6,948 nucleotides of DNA, taken from the NCBI GenBank assembly GCA_021791615.1, contig JAJYWG010000491.1:1-6948 (forward strand), read 5' to 3'. The notes beneath the pieces were generated by a model. That model was not told the origin of the DNA. It made no database searches and saw nothing but the letters and a program-made list of their open reading frames with translations. This document shows positions 1 to 4,358 of the stretch, in pieces. Source of the DNA: Actinomycetes bacterium. GTDB taxonomy: Bacteria; Actinomycetota; Acidimicrobiia; Acidimicrobiales; RAAP-2. The first letter of the stretch is position 1. Each line of letters starts with the position of its first letter. Position numbers and translations under genes: made by a program.

Positions 1-86
1 GGCGGCTGCACAGCTCACTTGGTTACATGAGCCCTGCAGAGTACGAAGCACTCATCCACCACAACGCCGACCGTCAGGCGGCATAG
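1..86 (+). CDS. IS3-family transposase (OrfB), C-terminal end only
   Basis: The first bases translate in frame (codons from position 3) as RLHSSLGYMSPAEYEALI... and stop at TAG 84-86. This is the typical last segment of IS3-family DDE transposases, the tail of the integrase core just after the catalytic Glu region, where the pattern LHSSLGYxSPxEYE is conserved. The complete enzyme cuts and joins the element's ends during transposition. Only about 27 residues are in the window and the rest lies upstream, so whether the gene is intact cannot be judged. The stop is followed within 40 bases by a plausible terminal inverted repeat, so this is the right-hand end of the element. Confidence 0.85.
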   Translation, partial: RLHSSLGYMSPAEYEALIHHNADRQAA

Positions 87-667
87 TCAACACAAGCAAG
101 CTGTCCGTCAAAGCGCGACAACCCCAGACGGCTGAAGCAGGCCGTGAAGATCAGCCCGTGGCAGACCCGGTGCTTGTCACCTGTGGGGACGAGGCCCAGC
201 CGGCCGAAGTCCACCTGCAGCTCGATGCCAGGCGGCGGGTCGTCGACGCGCACCGTCGTGCTCCGGCGCCCCGCCCCGCAGCGCTCGACGGCGAAACGGG
301 CCAAGGTGCGATGCGGGACCACCACGCCCTGGCGTTGGAGGAGGATCCCGATCTTGACCACGGTGAGACCGTCGGCCACCCACTGCTTGATCTGTGCCTC
401 AACGGCGAGCAGCGATCTCCACGCCGGCCCGTGGCCGTCGCTTCGGTGCGGTCGAACCGTTTCGACCAGGCGGCCGATCAGCTCGTCGGTGACCTGCCCC
501 TCACCGCCGGAGCGGTCGACGCCGAGCTCGATGGCGGCGTCGAAGTACCGCCTCGCCGTCTTGCGGTCGACGCCGATCGCCCGGGCGACGGTGCGCTCGC
601 CCTCACCCCGCAACCACCGCCGGAGTGCCTCTCGAATCTGGACCACCGTGACCTCCCTGAATGCCAT
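74..667 (-). pseudogene. istA: IS21-family transposase IstA, truncated by an IS3 insertion
   Basis: The minus-strand ORF of 197 codons starts at ATG 667-665 behind a strong GGAGGAGG ribosome site (672-679). Residues 25-45 (RTVARAIGVDRKTARRYFDA) are the N-terminal helix-turn-helix that binds the element ends. Residues 148-156 (IELQVDFGR) contain D153, expected to be the first Asp of the DDE triad. IstA character ends at R180 (codon 128-130). The last 17 residues are encoded by the IS3 terminal repeat region, with a stop at 74-76. Full IstA is usually about 400-500 residues, so the second Asp, the Glu and the C-terminus are lost and no istB follows here. The stump should be catalytically dead, but could still bind IS21 ends. 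Confidence 0.88.
101..126. repeat. Right terminal inverted repeat of the IS3-family element (putative)
   Basis: Read on the minus strand from 126, the sequence begins TGGGGTTGTCGCGCTTTGAC. A 5' TG and a 20-30 base imperfect terminal repeat are normal for IS3 elements. It abuts the point where IstA homology stops. The matching left repeat is not in the window, so the exact inner limit is a guess. Confidence 0.55.
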
Positions 668-823
668 GGGGCCTCCTCCGCCTCGGCTTCGGAGACCCAG
701 CCGAATGTCTTTTCGGCCGGCATCGGTGGATGATCAGAGTGGTCCCATAACTGGCAACGCAGGTGGTCCCATGTCGCTGGCAAAACTGCCGGCTACCTGG
801 TCCCTTGTGACTGGCAAGCGACA
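127..823 (-). mobile_element. IS21-family insertion sequence remnant (istA-side end)
   Basis: The segment extends from the IS3 junction to a presumed outer end at 823. There the minus strand begins TGTCGCTTGCCAGTCACAAG, with the 5' TG usual for IS21 elements. It holds the istA stump and the roughly 155-base leader with repeated end motifs. The other end and istB were displaced by the IS3 insertion and lie beyond the window's left edge or are deleted. The outer boundary is inferred from the last repeat copy, because no second end is available for comparison. Confidence 0.75.
739..823. repeat. IS21 end: three spaced copies of a transposase-binding-type repeat
   Basis: Three copies of a composite motif, GGTCCC followed by CTGGCAA, occur at 741-757, 765-783 and 799-817. 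The two parts are 4, 6 and 6 bases apart, and the copies start 24 and 34 bases apart. Multiple repeats of this kind at the ends are a known feature of IS21 elements and are the presumed IstA binding sites. The outermost copy touches the proposed element terminus. Confidence 0.7.
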
Positions 824-837
824 GCGAGATCCCTACG

Positions 838-869
838 TCTCACCGGCTCTCAGTTCAACGCGTTGAGAC
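838..869. repeat. Inverted repeat with central palindrome downstream of the secreted-protein genes
   Basis: GTCTCA (838-843) is complementary to TGAGAC (864-869), and TCAACGCGTTGA (855-866) is a perfect 12-base palindrome. The region lies just after the stop of the minus-strand gene ending at 875, between it and the IS21 end. It could act as a weak terminator for that pair, but there is no T-run after it in the direction of transcription. It could also be chance or a target feature of the IS insertion. Confidence 0.25.
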
Positions 870-874
870 CTTGG

Positions 875-1501
875 TCAGGAGCTGATTGTCTTGACGGCGA
901 GGGGTTGACCACTAGCTTGCACGATGTCACATCCCACACACGAGTCAATGGGCTTGCCAGACACCCCGTCGATGATGACCGTGGAGACAGTTGGTGGCGT
1001 CCAATTCGCCGGTGGCGGACGCAAACCGACTGGATCATCTGTCCGAGTCATCAGTGGACCGCTCCATTGCTGCGTCACCACCCACACAGGGGTGGACGGT
1101 GTCACAAAGGGATTCGTAGCCTCCATGAGCTGTCCAGCACCGGCATAAGTGGTGCGATAGGCGTAGCTCGCGACGACCTTGAGAGTCGTCGCCCCGACCA
1201 TAGGGCCATTTGCCGTCTGGGCGGCCGCCTCAGCAGACGACGCGGACATCACGGAGCCGCTGGGCGGCCACAGCTGACTTGCCTGCGCTGCCATTTGGGC
1301 ATGCGTCGATTCACACTGGGACAGTGTGAAGTTCGGGACTGTCGCTGTACAGTACGTAGGTACTTTTGCACTTTGATCGCGACTGGTCGGTGACCCTTTA
1401 GCGGCCCCGCTATTCAGGGCAAATGCAGTGGACCCACCTGCAATTATGACCGCGGTTGCAATGATCCCCAGGGTCATGCGATGGCGAATCACTCTCAACA
1501 T
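875..1501 (-). CDS. Exported protein of unknown function (gene 2 of secreted pair)
   Basis: A 208-residue protein. The start at ATG 1501-1499 is chosen for its AGGAGG site (1508-1513) six bases upstream; an earlier in-frame ATG at 1558 lacks such a site. The N-terminus (MLRVIRHRMTLGIIATAVII...) is a basic n-region followed by a hydrophobic stretch ending near AFA, so it is a signal peptide or single membrane anchor. The rest is a polar exported domain with four cysteines, two near the start (TYCTA, LSQCES) and a SCVGC pair near the C-terminus, which could form two disulfides. The end (WVVTQQWSGPL, STVIIDGVSGKPI) vaguely resembles PepSY-like strands where V-D-x-x-x-G-K turns are common, but I would not assign that family. 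It lies 46 bases after the preceding gene on the same strand and probably shares its transcript. Base composition is less GC-rich than the recombinase region. No function is assigned. Confidence 0.72.
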   Translation of the reverse strand: MLRVIRHRMTLGIIATAVIIAGGSTAFALNSGAAKGSPTSRDQSAKVPTYCTATVPNFTLSQCESTHAQMAAQASQLWPPSGSVMSASSAEAAAQTANGPMVGATTLKVVASYAYRTTYAGAGQLMEATNPFVTPSTPVWVVTQQWSGPLMTRTDDPVGLRPPPANWTPPTVSTVIIDGVSGKPIDSCVGCDIVQASGQPLAVKTISS

Positions 1502-1507
1502 TGCCAA

Positions 1508-1513
1508 CCTCCT
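1508..1513 (-). promoter_or_regulatory. Ribosome binding site that fixes the start at 1501
   Basis: Minus-strand AGGAGG, a perfect anti-SD match with six bases to ATG 1501-1499. It lies in the 46-base gap after the upstream stop codon. It decides against the longer start at 1558, which would overlap the upstream gene. Confidence 0.75.
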
Positions 1514-1547
1514 GACACGCGCGGCGCCCAAAGTGCGTTCCCGCTGC

Positions 1548-2345
1548 TCAGTTGCCATTCCAGCTCCACTCGTCGTTGGAGGCAATTCTCTGATTGAAGC
1601 AGGGAGCACTGCCGCAGGCCTTTGAGTTGTACGTACCAACCCAAGCCGGGTCCGTCCATGAGTAGTTCGTCGCGATGCTGTCGTGCATTGTAAAGGTTGT
1701 CGCATGGTCGTACGTATTGAAAGTCTTGTACTGATCGGCTCCGCTTGCCACTTCCCATGCGGTCTTCGAAACCTGATCGGTTGAAGTTCCCACAAGAGAC
1801 CCGTCTTTGTCGATATCCCAATGGTCGCTTGATGTACCGACCGAAATCACCGCATACGAATCGGTCGCGGAGCTTGGGGATATGTTGGCGAGCCAATGGA
1901 AGAAGTACTGGCCAACGCCATCCTCGTCTCCCCAGAACTGCTGGTAAGCCGTGCATGTGCAGGGGTTACTCCATCCAAGGGATGGGTCATCTGCGTTGAT
2001 CAGTCCTACTTCGGCGAACATGTATGTCCGACTCGGTGTCGTGTATGCCCAAATCTCGCTCGTTATGTAATGTTGTGTCGCATAGCCTGTCACATACATA
2101 TTGGCACGCTGCCACGTCCCGCTGATGCCGGTGCTCCGTCTTGTTCCCCCGCAGTAATAGGCGATGACGTAGTGGTGACTCGTTCCGCCAGTCGGTGTAC
2201 AGCTGGGTGCCGCCGAAGCAGCAGGAACCCACCCGACGCCGGCCACCCCCAGAACGAGCCCACCGGTGACGATGGCGACGACGGCGGCGAACTTTGCCCA
2301 AGTCGAGAGAAAGCCATCCCGGCGTCTCAGAAGCCCGCGTGGCAT
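1548..2345 (-). CDS. Secreted cysteine- and aromatic-rich protein of unknown function (gene 1 of secreted pair)
   Basis: A 265-residue protein starting at ATG 2345-2343, with a GGAGAGGGGG purine run about ten bases upstream. Residues 1-44 form a classical signal peptide: basic start (MPRGLLRRR), hydrophobic core (FAAVVAIVTGGLVLGVAGVG) and AxA cleavage (PAASA before APSC). The mature part is rich in Tyr, Trp, Thr and Ser, with six or more Cys (PSC, YYC, NPCTC, KACGSAPC), fitting a disulfide-bonded beta-rich extracellular domain. Segments such as EIWAYTT, FAEVGLIN, GQYFFHWL and WDIDKDGSLVGTST look like beta-strands with an aspartate-rich turn. They recall uncharacterised actinobacterial secreted proteins with an ExGL...FFW...DG.xxG.S pattern; this is recollection, not a search. 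No catalytic motif is recognised. It is the first gene of a likely two-gene operon and divergent from the replication-relaxation operon. The codons upstream of 2345 look non-coding. Confidence 0.75.
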   Translation of the reverse strand: MPRGLLRRRDGFLSTWAKFAAVVAIVTGGLVLGVAGVGWVPAASAAPSCTPTGGTSHHYVIAYYCGGTRRSTGISGTWQRANMYVTGYATQHYITSEIWAYTTPSRTYMFAEVGLINADDPSLGWSNPCTCTAYQQFWGDEDGVGQYFFHWLANISPSSATDSYAVISVGTSSDHWDIDKDGSLVGTSTDQVSKTAWEVASGADQYKTFNTYDHATTFTMHDSIATNYSWTDPAWVGTYNSKACGSAPCFNQRIASNDEWSWNGN

Positions 2346-2429
2346 GCCGCCACCCCCTCTCCTGGCGGAGAAACTTCGAGCAACTCCGCTGCGATCACTG
2401 GCTAGTTCACACGCAGCGCTACAATGACA

Positions 2430-2458
2430 GCTGTACACCCGTTGACGTTCGCTGTCAA
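2430..2458 (-). promoter_or_regulatory. Possible promoter for the secreted-protein pair, with overlapping dyad
   Basis: On the minus strand a perfect TTGACA (2458-2453) is followed after 17 bases by TACAGC (2435-2430), an imperfect -10. It would give a leader of roughly 80 bases before ATG 2345. The -35 hexamer sits in an inverted repeat TTGAC/GTCAA (2442-2446 and 2454-2458, 7-base spacer) that could be an operator. The call rests on spacing and one good hexamer only. Confidence 0.35.
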
Positions 2459-2733
2459 GACCGAGCGCGTGCTTCTGATGCACTCTCTGTGCACCGTCAC
2501 CGCCCGACCCCGACGGCCCTCCCCCGATTGGCCGGACGATCGCGCCGGCCGGCGACCTTTCTCAGTCGCCGCGACGTCCTTGCCCGCAGCCTGCCTGATG
2601 GAGAGGGGGAAGTCGAACGGTACCCGCGGGGGATCGCTCCGCCGCGCGGCTGCATCCCTCTGCCAAGGGCTCGATGACGCGCCGCGAGAATGGCGGGGAC
2701 GGGCGCCGCCCGGCGCCTGTAACGCAGGGGTCC

Positions 2734-2769
2734 ACTGAAACGTCAGTAGCAAAGTTTTTAGAAAATTTG
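2734..2769. repeat. Dyad plus AT-rich imperfect palindrome upstream of the mobile-element operon
   Basis: ACTGA (2734-2738) and TCAGT (2743-2747) form a 5-bp dyad around AACG. It is followed at once by an AT-rich imperfect palindrome: CAAA-G-TTTT (2750-2758), TAG, then AAAATTTG (2762-2769), with G2754 unpaired. It is the only strongly AT-rich run in a GC-rich stretch and lies 80-115 bases before the likely start at 2851. It could be a promoter/operator, a recombination site or a DNA-unwinding region. Nothing here discriminates among these. Confidence 0.35.
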
Positions 2770-2850
2770 CCGAAACCGCTTGACTTCGGGGCCCGATCGA
2801 GGTCTCCTCCGTCGTTGCAGGCGCTTGCTCGGCCGGTGGGCACGACCATC

Positions 2851-3783
2851 ATGTTCCATAACCCCACGTCAGCGAACGATCCGTCGCGCGCCCTGTCGCG
2901 TCCCCTCTGTGTTCAGTCCCCGCTTGGCTTGATCCCGGGCACTCCGACGGCAATACCGGCCAGAACACCGAGGGTGGCAGACCGGCGCCTGCTGGCGCTC
3001 ATCGGCGAGCACGAAGTACTCACGAGCGGCCAACTCGTCCGGCTTACCGGCATGCCCGAACGCACCGTCCAGCACCGCCTGGGTGTCCTCTACCGGGCGG
3101 GGCTGGTCGACCGTCACCGACCTCAGGCGGCCATCGGCACCTGTCCGTACCACGTCTGGCTGACCCCGTTTGGGGCCGCTGCGATCGGGGCCGACCCGCC
3201 TCGGTCCTGGAGCGAGGATCTGGCCGGGCTGCAGACGATGGCGGCGCTGTGCGACCTGTGGCTCGGTCTCCGGGATCACGGTTCCGGCGCCGGGCTGGTC
3301 GTGACCGGTTGGGGCCGCCTGCGCGCCGGCGTCGCGTATGCAGACCGGCACACCGGAGAGGAGCGGCGGCTCTTGGCCGACGCCGAGATCAGGGCGCGGG
3401 TCGGTTCCGGCGCGGAGATCGTGGCGCTGATCGTCGCCAGAGTGGATCGCATTCCAGCACCGCGCCTGGCATCGGTGGTCGGTCGCTGGGCCGACTACCG
3501 TGCTGCGGATCCGGCGAGTGAGCCTCGGATGGTGTTGGTGCTGACCCGGTTAGGACGGCAGCGCGCCGCTATCCTCGCCGCCGTTCGAGGCGGGGGGGAC
3601 ACCCCCACCATCCGCAACCTGGACCAGCCAGCGTCGGCGCGGGCGGATCGCCGCGTGGCAGTCGGCCTTGTAGGGAGCCATCCGGCTGCTCTCGCCACCG
3701 AAGCGGTGTGGCGCAGCGGAGCGGATGAGGCTGACCACCCTCTGGTCGAGGTCCTGTCCGTCCTCGCCGAGGCGCGTCAATGA
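2851..3783 (+). CDS. Replication-relaxation family protein, paralogue 1
   Basis: A 310-residue protein if started at ATG 2851. The frame is open from 2674, but the earlier part looks non-coding; the ribosome site before 2851 is weak and GTG 2974 is another option. Residues about 42-90 form a winged helix-turn-helix (ADRRLLALIGEHEVLTSGQL, MPERTVQHRLGVLYRAGLVD), as in replication-relaxation proteins (Replic_Relax, PF13814), which are found on actinobacterial plasmids and integrative elements. The family is presumed to act in replication or transfer of such elements; its biochemistry is poorly known. The central domain keeps an Asp (D177) and VDR (D199) but lacks the LEYDR..KK block seen in paralogue 2, so it may be a diverged copy. 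It contains a rare TTA codon at 3550-3552 (L234). Its TGA overlaps the next gene's ATG (ATGA, 3780-3783), suggesting coupled translation. Confidence 0.75.
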   Translation: MFHNPTSANDPSRALSRPLCVQSPLGLIPGTPTAIPARTPRVADRRLLALIGEHEVLTSGQLVRLTGMPERTVQHRLGVLYRAGLVDRHRPQAAIGTCPYHVWLTPFGAAAIGADPPRSWSEDLAGLQTMAALCDLWLGLRDHGSGAGLVVTGWGRLRAGVAYADRHTGEERRLLADAEIRARVGSGAEIVALIVARVDRIPAPRLASVVGRWADYRAADPASEPRMVLVLTRLGRQRAAILAAVRGGGDTPTIRNLDQPASARADRRVAVGLVGSHPAALATEAVWRSGADEADHPLVEVLSVLAEARQ

Positions 3784-4358
3784 CGAGCGCTCGGACCCCG
3801 TCAAGACGTCGCCAAGCGCTCCATCACCACCCGCAAGACCAGCGTGTGGCCGACCCCTACCACCCGCAAGCCGAAACCCTCGACGCCGAGGCCCATGCTC
3901 CCGGGATGGCGGCGGCCGACCCCCACTATCCGCAAGCCCAGCAGCCGGCGTCCCCGGAGCCGGGTGAGCGGGAGTGCGAGTGTCGCCGGCAACGTGGGGA
4001 CGAAGCGTGCTGCGCACTCGGTCACCACCCGGCGGACACGCAGCGTTGCGATGTGCATCGTGAGCCTGGCGTGCCACCGCCGGATGCGCTGCGGCCGCTG
4101 GCCCGGGTGCTCCTGTCGATGGCGGCCGATGTGCACGCCGAGCGACAGGCGGTGCGCCGCATCACGGGCTCGGCGCACGAGACCCCCTTGCGGATGCAAA
4201 CGAAGGGGGTCCGTCACCCCGTCCGTTCAGGGGTCCGTTCAGGGCTCCGTCCTCCCGCCACCCCTGGGCGGAGGGGGTGCACCGACGCGTCCTCGCACGT
4301 CGGGGCCGCTCCCACCCCGCCAGTGGAGAACTCCGACTGTATTGGTGATTGTGCATGA
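3780..4358 (+). CDS. Hypothetical His/Pro/Cys-rich protein between the two replication-relaxation genes
   Basis: A 192-residue ORF that I do not recognise. It starts in an ATGA overlap with the preceding gene and ends in an ATGA overlap (4355-4358) with the next. Such perfect packing at both ends is good evidence that the frame is translated, and third positions are G/C-rich in its first two thirds. Residues 13-56 contain four degenerate 11-residue units (ALHHHPQDQRV, ADPYHPQAETL, DAEAHAPGMAA, ADPHYPQAQQP). Residues 64-93 are Cys/His-rich (C66, C68, C77, C78, C90 with nearby His) and could bind metal. Residues 103-130 (ALRPLARVLLSMAADVHAER) look helical. The last 55 residues are encoded by DNA full of hairpins and 12-bp repeats and look low-complexity, so that part may be constrained as DNA or RNA rather than as protein. 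It may be a small accessory DNA-binding protein of the element; this is inference. Confidence 0.5.
   Translation: MTSARTPSRRRQALHHHPQDQRVADPYHPQAETLDAEAHAPGMAAADPHYPQAQQPASPEPGERECECRRQRGDEACCALGHHPADTQRCDVHREPGVPPPDALRPLARVLLSMAADVHAERQAVRRITGSAHETPLRMQTKGVRHPVRSGVRSGLRPPATPGRRGCTDASSHVGAAPTPPVENSDCIGDCA
3816..3947 (+). repeat. Four degenerate 33-bp direct repeats (11-codon period)
   Basis: Units lie at 3816-3848, 3849-3881, 3882-3914 and 3915-3947. Units 2 and 4 share 22 of 25 bases from 3848-3872 and 3914-3938. Units 1 and 2 share ACCACCCGCAAG exactly (3826-3837, 3859-3870), and unit 3 has decayed. All differences between units 2 and 4 are pyrimidine transitions. The repeats sit inside the 5' part of the small gene and keep its frame. 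They could be protein repeats or iteron-like protein-binding sites in the DNA. Confidence 0.65.
4181..4211. other. Strong hairpin: 9-bp perfect stem
   Basis: GACCCCCTT (4181-4189) pairs perfectly with AAGGGGGTC (4203-4211) around a 13-base loop, and CG/CG within the loop can add two pairs past a bulged G. There is no T-run after it on either strand, so it is not a typical intrinsic terminator. Its right arm runs into the 12-bp tandem repeats. Hairpin-plus-repeat arrangements are typical of transfer origins, single-strand replication origins and some regulatory leaders; which applies cannot be told from sequence alone. Confidence 0.6.
4209..4256. repeat. Tandem 12-bp repeats, four units
   Basis: Four adjoining 12-base units start at 4209, 4221, 4233 and 4245. 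The two middle units are identical (GTCCGTTCAGGG), and the outer ones share the TCCGT core (GTCCGTCACCCC, CTCCGTCCTCCC). They lie between two hairpins, just ahead of the second replication-relaxation gene. They resemble a short iteron array for a DNA-binding protein of the element. Confidence 0.6.
4251..4279. other. Second GC-rich hairpin next to the tandem repeats
   Basis: CCTCC(C)GCC (4251-4259) can pair with GGCGGAGG (4267-4274) with one bulged C. Alternatively CACCCC (4259-4264) pairs with GGGGTG (4274-4279). The two stems are mutually exclusive. No T-run follows. It could attenuate or couple translation of the gene starting at 4355, or be part of an origin-like cluster with the repeats just upstream. 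Confidence 0.45.

Larger units (their letters stand above)
1..126 (+). mobile_element. IS3-family insertion sequence, right end
   Basis: This segment holds the transposase C-terminus followed by about 40 non-coding bases ending in CA at 125-126, the usual 3' end of IS3-family elements (TG...CA). On the other side of 126/127 the minus-strand sequence reads continuously as IS21 IstA up to residue 180 (..TACFSR). The ORF then changes into sequence with no IstA character. That change marks the insertion junction. The left end and the target-site duplication lie outside the window. Confidence 0.75.
2346..2850. other. Gene-free divergent intergenic region
   Basis: About 500 bases lie between the divergent secreted-protein pair and the replication-relaxation operon. 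Visible contents are the candidate minus-strand promoter and dyad (2430-2458), a GC-rich hairpin GGCGCC-GCCC-GGCGCC (2702-2717), and a dyad plus AT-rich palindrome (2734-2769). Several ORFs cross the region on both strands, but they are Arg/Pro-rich with no ribosome sites and overlap each other, so none is annotated. An in-frame extension of the downstream gene starts at 2674, but it runs straight through the AT-rich palindrome and its composition looks non-coding. The promoter of the plus-strand operon should lie in 2700-2850 but is not clearly identified. Confidence 0.5.

Noticed and set aside
144..866. Long plus-strand ORFs opposite istA (144-866, 158-733)
   Set aside because: They are Arg/Pro/Ser-rich antisense shadows of a recognisable IstA frame and its end repeats, with no family resemblance.
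1502..1795. N-terminal extension of the second secreted protein up to 1795 or to ATG 1558
   Set aside because: It would overlap the upstream secreted gene in another frame and place the signal sequence far inside the protein. The start at 1501 has its own AGGAGG and puts the signal peptide at the N-terminus.
2346..2483. N-terminal extension of the first secreted protein to 2483
   Set aside because: The added 46 residues do not look coding and would bury the signal peptide. A purine-rich ribosome site precedes ATG 2345.
2294..2752. ORFs on both strands in the intergenic region (2294-2677 +, 2424-2738 +, 2402-2752 -, 2562-2867 -)
   Set aside because: They overlap one another, are low-complexity Arg/Pro/Ala, have no convincing ribosome sites and resemble nothing I know.
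2780..2808. TTGACT at 2780-2785 as a -35 for the plus-strand operon
   Set aside because: At normal spacing the -10 position reads TCTCCT, which does not resemble a -10 element.
2674..2850. Start of replication-relaxation paralogue 1 at ATG 2674
   Set aside because: The extra 59 codons cross the AT-rich palindrome and other dyads and look non-coding. A start at 2851 gives a length matching paralogue 2. It remains possible.
3816..4256. CRISPR array
   Set aside because: The 33-bp and 12-bp repeats are contiguous tandem units without unique spacers, and no cas genes are present.
4181..4279. Intrinsic terminator within the operon
   Set aside because: The hairpins are strong, but no T-run follows on either strand, and the downstream gene is coupled to the preceding one by an ATGA overlap.
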